From NCBI GenBank assembly GCA_019359545.1, contig JAHHHB010000069.1, forward strand, positions 1 to 38,072: a stretch of DNA of 38,072 nt. Reading direction: 5' to 3'. This DNA comes from Desmonostoc geniculatum HA4340-LM1 (GTDB taxonomy: Bacteria; Cyanobacteriota; Cyanobacteriia; Cyanobacteriales; Nostocaceae). Shown here piece by piece: positions 31,991 through 38,072 of the stretch (position 1 is its first letter; the number at the start of each line of letters is the position of its first letter). The position numbers and the translations under genes are program-made. The notes beneath the pieces are model-generated. The model did not search any database, had not been told where the DNA came from, and worked only from the letters and a program-made list of their open reading frames with translations.

Positions 31991-32737
31991 GTGTCATTTG
32001 CATATTTATTAGTATCTCATGGAAGCCGCGATCCGCGCCCAGAAATTGCTATGCAGGAACTGGCAAGGATAGTATCTGAGAAATTGCACAAAAATCACAA
32101 CGAAGCAAATAGCGAACATGTGGTAGGTATAGCTGCTTTAGAAATGAGTCCAAAGCCTCTACACGAGCAGATTAAACAATTTGCTGAGACTGCTTTTGGT
32201 GTTCAGAAAGTGTCTGAAAATGAAAATCACCTCAAAATTCTACCGCTATTTCTGCTGCCGGGAGTGCATGTAATGACAGATATTCCCGCCGAAGTAGCCC
32301 TGGCACAACAGGGGACTGGTGAAGATATCATGATTGAATTGCAACCATACTTAGGTTCTCACCCAGATTTGAATAAATTGCTGGCAAAGCAAATTGCTAA
32401 GATAAAAGCACAAGCATGGATTCTGTTAGCTCATGGTAGCCGTCGCCCTGATTCTCAAAAACCAATCGAAGCAATGGCGGCCAGTTTGGGAGCGATCGCT
32501 GCTTATTGGTCTGTACCTGGTAGTTTAGAATTACGGGTGAAAGAGTTGGTAACTGCTGGCTATAGGGAAATTGCAATTTTGCCATACTTTTTATTCCCAG
32601 GTGGAATAACCGATGCGATCGCCACCTCAATAGAAACGCTAAAATTACAATTTTCGGCAGTCACTTTCCACTTGGCAGAACCTCTGGGAGCAAGTGCAGA
32701 ATTAGCCGATTTAATTTGGGATTCAATAGACAAATGA
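31991..32737 (+). CDS. Sirohydrochlorin chelatase (CbiX/SirB type)
   Basis: 248 residues from GTG at 31991; a TTG two codons upstream is also possible and neither has a clear ribosome-binding site. It inserts iron (or cobalt) into sirohydrochlorin. Two tandem CbiX domains each open with the catalytic histidine motif: LLVSHGSRDPRPEIAM and WILLAHGSRRPDSQKP. PLFLLPGVHVMTDIP and PYFLFPGGITDAI are the matching second motifs. Its stop codon overlaps the start of the uroporphyrinogen methyltransferase gene (ATGA), so the pair forms a siroheme operon. The intermediate precorrin-2 dehydrogenase is not in the window. Confidence 0.9.
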   Translation: MSFAYLLVSHGSRDPRPEIAMQELARIVSEKLHKNHNEANSEHVVGIAALEMSPKPLHEQIKQFAETAFGVQKVSENENHLKILPLFLLPGVHVMTDIPAEVALAQQGTGEDIMIELQPYLGSHPDLNKLLAKQIAKIKAQAWILLAHGSRRPDSQKPIEAMAASLGAIAAYWSVPGSLELRVKELVTAGYREIAILPYFLFPGGITDAIATSIETLKLQFSAVTFHLAEPLGASAELADLIWDSIDK

Positions 32738-33522
32738 ACCGCACAATCATAGAGAGGAACAAATATTTGGGAAAGGTTTATTTAGTAGGTGCGGGGCCAG
32801 GAGATCCAGGATTAATAACCCTGAAGGCAAAAGGTTTATTGGAATGTGCAGATGTAGTCATCTATGATGCTTTAGTGAGTCCAGCAATTCTGACAATGAT
32901 TAATCCCCAAGCAGAGCAAATTAACGCTGGTAAGCGCAGGGGGAAACATTCGCTGTTCCAGGAAGAAACCACTCAACTGCTGATTGATAAAGCCCAGGAT
33001 CGTGCAATTGTAGTGCGGCTAAAGGGTGGCGATCCCTTTATTTTTGGCCGTGGTGGTGAAGAAATGGCAGAATTAGTCAATGCCGGAATTTCAGTGGAAG
33101 TTGTGCCTGGTATCACTTCGGGAATTGCCGCCGCCGCCTATGCAGGTATACCATTGACGCATAGATTGTATAGTTCTTCGGTGACATTTGTAACTGGACA
33201 TGAAGCGGCAGGTAAATATAAACCCTTAGTTAATTGGAGTGCGATCGCCCACGGTTCCGAAACTGTTGTGATTTATATGGGAATTCACAATTTGCCTTAC
33301 ATTGTGGAACAATTAAGTACAGCTGGGTTGAGTTTAGAAACGCCCATTGCTTTGGTGCGCTGGGGTACGCGTCCAGAACAAGAAGAATTGATTGGGACAT
33401 TGGAAACGATTGTCCAGCAAGTAGAAGAAACTGGATTTGGTGCGCCGGCGATCGCAGTTATTGGACAAGTCGTGAAGATGCACGAAATTTTGTCTGGTTG
33501 TCGTCCAGGAAAAAATCAATAG
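32734..33522 (+). CDS. cobA: Uroporphyrinogen-III C-methyltransferase
   Basis: 262 residues from the ATG at 32734, which overlaps the TGA of the chelatase gene. It methylates uroporphyrinogen III twice to precorrin-2, the branch to siroheme and cobalamin. The motifs VYLVGAGPGDPGLITLKA, ADVVIYDALVSP, VRLKGGDPFIFGRGGEE and VVPGITSGIAAAAYAGIPLTHR are the SUMT signature. It is a single-domain SUMT, not the CysG fusion. The next sequence downstream is a transposase remnant, so the operon ends here. Confidence 0.95.
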   Translation: MNRTIIERNKYLGKVYLVGAGPGDPGLITLKAKGLLECADVVIYDALVSPAILTMINPQAEQINAGKRRGKHSLFQEETTQLLIDKAQDRAIVVRLKGGDPFIFGRGGEEMAELVNAGISVEVVPGITSGIAAAAYAGIPLTHRLYSSSVTFVTGHEAAGKYKPLVNWSAIAHGSETVVIYMGIHNLPYIVEQLSTAGLSLETPIALVRWGTRPEQEELIGTLETIVQQVEETGFGAPAIAVIGQVVKMHEILSGCRPGKNQ

Positions 33523-33531
33523 TCTTTTGGA

Positions 33532-33749
33532 TGAGCAACTTTCGTGACTGTGATTAGCGAAGCCTCTTGGTGTAAAGGAACACTTTTAGGTGTTTACCGT
33601 TGGTTGATACTGTCCCTCATCTCCTATATCTTGGCGCATTGGGCTTACTTATCTACAACGTTCGCGGATCGTGCCCAAAGGGCATTCGCATCTACAAATT
33701 TACCGAATTGGGGACAAGCCGCAGAAATTGCATTCCAAACTATATTTCC
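33532..33749 (+). pseudogene. Transposase C-terminal remnant
   Basis: The open frame from about 33532 reads TVISEASWCKGTLLGVYRWL and ISYILAHWAYL, then NWGQAAEIAFQTIFP. This resembles the hydrophobic C-terminal region of DDE (IS4/IS701-like) transposases. Its N-terminal part is missing, and its end is cut by the left inverted repeat of the IS1634-like element at 33750. It is not functional. Confidence 0.6.
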
Positions 33750-33972
33750 AACCCACATTCCGCACTTCAAAAAGTAGCACAAATAAACTACATTCGCGAG
33801 GAATTCAAAACTATAGTTTTCAAAAATCAAATAACCATCCAAAAATAAATCATATACACCAAAATTATAGCTTTTTATTGTGTATAAAAAGCCAGTGAGA
33901 TAATTCAATTTTAATTTTTAACCTAGTGATAAAAACACAAGACAATGTAATAGGAAATTAGAGATTTTAAAG

Positions 33973-34497
33973 CTAACATAATAAATAATATTTTTGACAA
34001 GTATTAGGTAGAAATTGCAGTATCCTACAACGTTCATCCGTTAAGTTAAGAATCATAATAACTCCTTGTGTAATAAGAAGATGAATCCCCTGAAAGCATT
34101 GAAACATCCACCTTAATGTGGGAGATTCTGTGGGTTTATTCAGTTGATTTTTAACTGTCACTTTTTGTGTCTTTAACGCGATTCTTAATTGTCGTTGCCC
34201 CAGATTATAAACCAAAAGACACAATGCCATTAACATCATCATTGTCTCTACTCTTTCTGGATTTTTCACAAAAAGACTATCGGCGAAAAATAACGGGTCT
34301 TTGATAAATCTAAATCCTCGCTCTGTTGATTGCTGTTCTTTATATATTTTCAATATTTCGGTAGGTTCTAATTTAGTTGTATCTAAAATATTCGTTGCTA
34401 AAATAAATCGACCACAAGAATTTTGATGTTTTGTGATTAACTCCTGATTTTCTATTAATTTGCCTTTGACTTGATAAACTACTATTTGTCATCATTT
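33973..34497 (-). pseudogene. IS1634 transposase, C-terminal part
   Basis: The frame reads from about QIVVYQVKGKLIENQELITK to the C terminus. It includes GRFILATNILDTTKLEPTEI and the conserved EQQSTERGFRFIKDPLFF, followed by RVETMMMLMALCLLVYNLG, the typical end of IS1634/DUF4277 transposases. The first ATG is at 34353, but homology extends upstream of it. The catalytic middle that should join it to the N-terminal fragment is gone. Confidence 0.85.
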
Positions 34498-34766
34498 AAA
34501 TCCTCTGCTTTAATCCCTGAACCTAATAAATGCTCTATTGCTTTATCTTCAAAAAATTGAGAAAATAAATATAATGGCCTCGACACAAAACCTAGTCCGT
34601 TAAGAATGATTGCTTTGACTACTTCTCCTGTATTAACTTTCTCTCTACTATCTATTAAGAATATCTCATTGAGTTTTTCTACTATTCCTATCTCATCTAT
34701 TATTCCTGCTATTATTCCCAAGTGATCTAAGTTTTTACTCTCAAACTCTTCTTTTTTGTAATTCAT
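34482..34766 (-). pseudogene. IS1634 transposase, N-terminal DUF4277 part
   Basis: 94 residues covering the DUF4277 domain: NLDHLGIIAGIIDEIGIVEK, then NTGEVVKAIILNGLGFVSRPLYLF and HLLGSGIKAEDLNDDK, where it stops. In an intact transposase LNDD is followed by LGR and the DDE core; here the sequence jumps directly to the C-terminal part in another frame. It is a deletion relic. Confidence 0.85.
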
Positions 34767-35127
34767 ATCTTTGGGTATTTTTATTTAATTCAGGCTCATT
34801 TTCTCATTTTTGCTCCTGAATTTATTGTCAATACCTCATGAATTTCTATTTGTTGGCACTTTTTATACTACTGCCTATATTTATTACTCACTTAACCATG
34901 TGTTTATATGTAAGCTGTTTTTGCTACTTATTACACCCGTGTTTGTACTACAAAATGAAGTGCGGAATGTGGGTTATAAAAAAGGCAGGCTGAAGACCCT
35001 TGAGGATAGCAGCGCAGTTGCGAATTTCGTACTTCAGACAAGGGGACGGCAGTTGCTTCTCAAATATTTCAAGCTGTGTTAAGAAACTTGAAGGTAGAGG
35101 AGGCAGTGGAATTTTTTCTATATACCA

Positions 35128-35206
35128 AATTAAAAAGCGCCTGGGAGTGTTGCCGTGTTTCCACCCCAGACGCTTTTTATTTTTAACTTGCTCCTCACAC
35201 ACAACT
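35128..35206 (-). ncRNA. Yfr2-like small RNA, tandem copy 3
   Basis: Third copy in minus-strand order. The RNA would start near 35206, about five bases after a GATATC -10 box (35211-35216), and begin GTTGTGTGTGAGGAGC. It ends in a strong stem, AAAAAGCGTCTGGGG pairing with CCCAGGCGCTTTTT, whose loop contains GGAAACA, the motif I recall for the Yfr2/Cyano-1 RNA family. Length is about 79 nt. Confidence 0.65.
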
Positions 35207-35289
35207 AAAAGATATCACTGGTGCAACTAAAAAGCGAGTGTAGTGAGTGACACTTTCAAAACTGCACCACAATCCAATTTCTAGACCAA

Positions 35290-35369
35290 AATTAAAAAGC
35301 GTCTGGGAGTGTTGCCGTGTTTCCACCCCAAACGCTTTTTATTCTTAAACTTGCTCCTCACACACAACT
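35290..35369 (-). ncRNA. Yfr2-like small RNA, tandem copy 2
   Basis: Middle copy. The minus-strand -10 box is GATAAT (35374-35379) and a TTGCCT -35-like box lies 15 bases further upstream. The transcript body is nearly identical to the other two copies, with the same TGGAAACACGGCAACAC loop. The terminator stem ends in a T-run at about 35290. Confidence 0.65.
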
Positions 35370-35442
35370 AAAGATTATCACTACTTCTATGAAAAGGCAA
35401 GTATATTGAATAACAATTTTAAAGTCCGATTTGTAGATGCAA

Positions 35443-35519
35443 ACTAAAAAGCGTCTGGGAGTGTTGCCGTGTTTCCACCCCAAACGCTTTTTATTTTTAA
35501 CTTGCTCCTCACACACAAC
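35443..35519 (-). ncRNA. Yfr2-like small RNA, tandem copy 1
   Basis: First copy on the minus strand, about 80 bp after the purH stop codon. The -10 box GATATC is at 35525-35530 and the -35-like TTGCTC lies 15 bases upstream of it. The 14-bp terminator stem (one G-U pair) is formed by AAAAAGCGTTTGGG and CCCAGACGCTTTTT around the loop GTGGAAACACGGCAACACT. Confidence 0.68.
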
Positions 35520-35599
35520 TAAAAGATATCACTGCTTTCATCAAAGAGCAAGTATTTTGAGTGACACTTTTAAAACTGCACCAGACTAAACCCCAGAAG

Positions 35600-37120
35600 T
35601 TAGTGTAAAAAGTGACGTACACCAGTCAACACCATTACTAAACCCAGGTCATTAGCAGCTTTGATGGAATCTTTATCGCGCACACTTCCTCCTGGTTGAA
35701 CAATGGCTGTAATTCCTGCTGCTGCGGCTGTTTTGACGGAATCATCGAAGGGGAAGAAACCATCGCTGGCGAGAGTTGCGCCTTTGGCTTTTTCCCCGGC
35801 TTGTTCTAGGGCAATTTTCACTGAGCCGACGCGGTTCATTTGACCGGCACCTACTCCTAGTGTAGTGCGATCGCTTGTCACAACGATCGCATTAGATTTG
35901 ACATGTTTGCAAACTTTCCAAGCAAACAGCAATTCTGCCAACTCGTCAGCGGTGGGTTGACGTTCGGTGACGACTTGCCATTGACTGGTGTCTGCAATGA
36001 TGTCATCGCTAGTTTGGACGAGAAAACCACCTGCGATCGCTTTTACAGTTTCTTTGGCTCCACTGCTCAAATCTGGTAAAATCAAAACTCGCACGTTAGA
36101 TTTCTTACCTAAAATTTCCTGGGCGTCCGCTTCACAATCTGGTGCAACCACACATTCTAAAAATGTCTTAGTCAACTCCCTGGCTGTAGCCGCATCTATG
36201 GGACGGTTGAGTGCCACAATTCCACCGAAGGCAGAAGTAGAATCAGCGTTAAAAGCTTTTTCGTAAGCTTCTGAAATAGTGCTTCCCAGCGCCGTACCAC
36301 AGGGATTTGTATGTTTAATAATCGTTGCTGCTGGGGAATCAGTGAATTCGGCAATAATTCGGCGTGCAGCTTCCAAATCAACCAGGTTATTGTAACTCAG
36401 TTCTTTGCCTTGGAGTTTCGTAGCGGCTGCCCATCCTGTTGGGGTAGTACCAGTTTGATACCAAGCGGCGGGTTGGTGGGGGTTTTCACCGTAACGCAGA
36501 GATTGCAATTGTGTGCCGCTGAGGTTGTAGTTTTGTGTGCCAGCGAGGTAAGATGCGATCGCTTGGTCGTAGCTAGCAGTATGCAAAAATCCTTTTAAAG
36601 CTGCCTTTTGGCGAAATTCTAGGGATGCTACGCCATTATTTTGCCGCAATTCTTCTAAATACTCGTTATATTGTCCTGGATCGCATAATACAGTCAAATG
36701 AGCAAAGTTTTTCGATGAAGCCCGCAACATTGCCGGGCCACCGATATCAATCTGTTCCACAGCTTCAGCTAATGTTACCCCTGGTTTAGCGATCGTTTCC
36801 TCAAAAGGATATAAATTCACTACTACTAAATCAATGGGGCGAATTTGGTTATTTTCTAAATCTGTAATATCTTGAGGAACATCCCGCCGTGCCAAAATTC
36901 CGCCGTGAATTCGGGGATGTAGCGTTTTAACTCGACCACCTAAAATTTCTGGAGAACCTGTATAATCAGCAACCTTGGTAACTGGGAGTCCAGCATCTTT
37001 GAGTGCTTGGGCTGTTCCCCCACTGCTGATTAAATCAAAGTCGAATTCTTCAACCAAGCTACGGGCGAGGTCAATTAAACCAGTTTTATTAGATACACTC
37101 AGCAGTGCTAGACGCGCCAT
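35600..37120 (-). CDS. purH: Bifunctional AICAR transformylase/IMP cyclohydrolase
   Basis: 506 residues. It catalyses the last two steps of de novo IMP synthesis. The N-terminal IMP cyclohydrolase (MGS-like) domain shows ALLSVSNKTGLIDLARSL, SSGGTAQALKDAGLPV and GRVKTLHPRIHGGIL. The transformylase domain includes LRYGENPHQPAAWY, IIKHTNPCG (catalytic Lys-His), SAFGGIVALNRP and the C-terminal DGFFPFDDSVKTAAAAGITA with QPGGSVRD. Length is normal for the family. AAGGAATTGATCA precedes the ATG. Three small-RNA genes follow it on the same strand. Confidence 0.97.
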   Translation of the reverse strand: MARLALLSVSNKTGLIDLARSLVEEFDFDLISSGGTAQALKDAGLPVTKVADYTGSPEILGGRVKTLHPRIHGGILARRDVPQDITDLENNQIRPIDLVVVNLYPFEETIAKPGVTLAEAVEQIDIGGPAMLRASSKNFAHLTVLCDPGQYNEYLEELRQNNGVASLEFRQKAALKGFLHTASYDQAIASYLAGTQNYNLSGTQLQSLRYGENPHQPAAWYQTGTTPTGWAAATKLQGKELSYNNLVDLEAARRIIAEFTDSPAATIIKHTNPCGTALGSTISEAYEKAFNADSTSAFGGIVALNRPIDAATARELTKTFLECVVAPDCEADAQEILGKKSNVRVLILPDLSSGAKETVKAIAGGFLVQTSDDIIADTSQWQVVTERQPTADELAELLFAWKVCKHVKSNAIVVTSDRTTLGVGAGQMNRVGSVKIALEQAGEKAKGATLASDGFFPFDDSVKTAAAAGITAIVQPGGSVRDKDSIKAANDLGLVMVLTGVRHFLH

Positions 37121-37202
37121 TGATCAATTCCTTAAAAGTCGGCTGGGAGCGAAGGATCTCAAGTTTTGCATAAGCCTTGACTCAGTTCAAGACCATTAGA
37201 GG

Positions 37203-37916
37203 TTAAAAACAAAAACTCTCCTTGAACCCATTCATCCAAGAGACAGGAATTATACAATCATGTTGCAGCCGACCTACAACAATAGCGGGATGGATGCCGA
37301 TACCGTGTGCAAAATCAACAATATCATTTTTAGATTTAAGTTGCCCTAATTCTCTTTCGTATTTGGATGGTATCAAAAATTCCCGCGCCCATTGATCGGC
37401 TTCGCGTTCTGGTTCAGATGCTAAACTTTCCCCACTATCCCATTCATCCAGAAAAATATTTTCTTTATTATGAAGTAGGATATGTGCTGCTTCATGGAAG
37501 AAATTAAACCAGAAGCGATCGTTGGTTTTACCGTAAAACGAAAGTTGAATCAAAGCCTTATGGGGATTTAACCACCGTGCTACACCACTGACGTGCGCTC
37601 CCTTAATTGATGCTACTAAAACCAGCACAACACCCGCTTCCCGGCACAAATGCTGCATCTGTGGTTGAAATTCCTCTGGTTGTAACACTGTCAAAGTGCG
37701 AATTTCCCGCACTGCTTTTTCAAACTTTGGTTTACTGTATTTGGGACAGTCCAGTTTTTCTGCTTCTATTTCACCCAAACGCAACCAAGCGGAAATAGCA
37801 CCAACATCACTTTGTTTTTCGCGGGTGCGGCGAAAATAAATTTCCATACCTGCATAGTAACTTCGCCACTCGTCCGGCGAAGCCACACCGAAAAAATGTA
37901 ATAACTTTTTTACCAA
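37203..37916 (-). CDS. ImmA/IrrE family metallopeptidase, 5'-shortened
   Basis: 237 residues from a TTG at 37916; only a short open stretch lies upstream before an in-frame stop. The zinc-binding HEAAH motif (141-145) in FFHEAAHILLHNK and the downstream glutamate in EREADQWAREFLIP are intact, so the peptidase domain looks functional. The segment LVKKLLHFFGVASPDEWRSY normally follows an N-terminal XRE helix-turn-helix in this class of antitoxin/regulator-peptidase proteins. That HTH part is absent and no ATG is available, suggesting truncation of the 5' end. ImmA-type enzymes cleave repressors or act in toxin-antitoxin-like regulation. Confidence 0.75.
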   Translation of the reverse strand: MVKKLLHFFGVASPDEWRSYYAGMEIYFRRTREKQSDVGAISAWLRLGEIEAEKLDCPKYSKPKFEKAVREIRTLTVLQPEEFQPQMQHLCREAGVVLVLVASIKGAHVSGVARWLNPHKALIQLSFYGKTNDRFWFNFFHEAAHILLHNKENIFLDEWDSGESLASEPEREADQWAREFLIPSKYERELGQLKSKNDIVDFAHGIGIHPAIVVGRLQHDCIIPVSWMNGFKESFCF

Positions 37917-38072
37917 GCTAGGTTTATTTTTGGCAATTAAATTGCACTTAGTACAGGTCGCCGCAAAAAAGGGTCGGAATTTAAGCTGCGAACGCTAGGT
38001 CTATTTGGGTCGTAGAATTGGAATCTGGAATTTGGCACTTTGCGATAACTTTTAAGGTTGACTTTTCACTCC

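Larger units (their letters stand above)
33750..34975 (-). mobile_element. IS1634-type element, internally deleted
   Basis: The terminal repeats AACCCACATTCCGCACTTCA at 33750 and its complement ending at 34975 are perfect for 20 bases, and the match continues imperfectly to about 33. Inside, on the minus strand, is the N-terminal DUF4277 part of an IS1634 transposase (34482-34766) and the C-terminal part (33973-34497), with the catalytic middle missing. At 1.2 kb it is well under the length such elements usually have. No clear target duplication is visible. Confidence 0.85.

Noticed and set aside
33600..33908. Short open frames around 33600-33908 on both strands
   Set aside because: They overlap the transposase remnant and the left end of the IS1634-type element, and show no protein-like conservation.
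35190..35206. CTCCTCACACAC on the plus strand as a Yfr1 gene
   Set aside because: The core resembles Yfr1, but no terminator stem follows on the plus strand. The promoter boxes and terminator T-runs in all three copies fit minus-strand transcription of a Yfr2-like RNA instead.
35126..35540. Three regularly spaced repeats as a CRISPR array
   Set aside because: The repeat units are about 90 bp with terminator stems and promoters, far longer than CRISPR repeats, and no leader or cas1/cas2 is present.

Overview
The window looks like chromosomal DNA of a filamentous, Nostoc/Anabaena-type cyanobacterium. The evidence is direct: GCGATCGC (HIP1) octamers run throughout, short tandem repeats of the CAAATGA type fill intergenic gaps, and several products are typical of Nostocales (sucrose synthase, a TerB/Mo-nitrogenase C-terminal-domain protein, an HTH-tailed Cas6, a DUF4359 protein, an Slr1339-type protein). 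No phage or plasmid backbone is visible. Housekeeping genes are interleaved with small accessory genes and many short mobile elements.

Layout. 1-2.4 kb: two orphan antitoxin-like genes (minus) and a decayed NTPase/WD40-repeat pseudogene. 2.7-6.6 kb: topA, a SAM methyltransferase and an RsuA-family pseudouridine synthase (plus). 6.8-12.5 kb (minus): a fatty-acid desaturase-like protein, a small membrane protein, a cytochrome P450 and a lipoxygenase, possibly an oxylipin locus. 13.5-17.2 kb: a lone Cas6 with a C-terminal HTH, a GCS2-type ligase preceded by a tiny peptide gene, and a TerB/Mo-nitro_C protein. 17.5-21.7 kb: obg, a cyanovirin-N homologue, two tandem vWA proteins, an Slr1339-like protein and an HxlR regulator. 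22.2-28.2 kb: a 2TM protein, a creatininase-family amidohydrolase, polyphosphate glucokinase, a peptidoglycan-binding protein and sucrose synthase. 28.7-33.5 kb: a 38-residue membrane protein with its own terminator, a PIN toxin-antitoxin pair, tRNA-His, a DUF4359 protein, a ParA/MobD-like ATPase, and a translationally coupled sirohydrochlorin chelatase/uroporphyrinogen methyltransferase pair for siroheme. 33.5-35.6 kb: a transposase remnant next to an internally deleted IS1634-type element, then three tandem copies of a Yfr2-like small RNA gene. 35.6-37.9 kb: purH and a 5'-shortened ImmA/IrrE peptidase.

Repeat landscape. At least six kinds of short non-autonomous element with terminal inverted repeats (TIRs) can be read by eye: (1) ATATCA(T/A)GT(T/C)CGG... 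ends, four copies; (2) AGGACTTACGCA ends, four copies, one split at its centre by a further insert; (3) TACCAATTCTATATGAGG-type ends; (4) CTAGTAC ends; (5) CAGGGCTGTTTCATTCC ends; (6) AGACTTCTTGCA ends. Several carry perfect 26-28 bp palindromes at their centres.

Most promising leads: the lipoxygenase/P450 pair, whose P450 lacks the usual I-helix acid-alcohol pair; the tandem small-RNA array with conserved promoters; the peptide plus GCS2-ligase pair; the orphan HTH-tailed Cas6 preceded by a run of hairpins; and the nested element in the P450/lipoxygenase gap. All functional calls are by reading motifs; no database search was possible.
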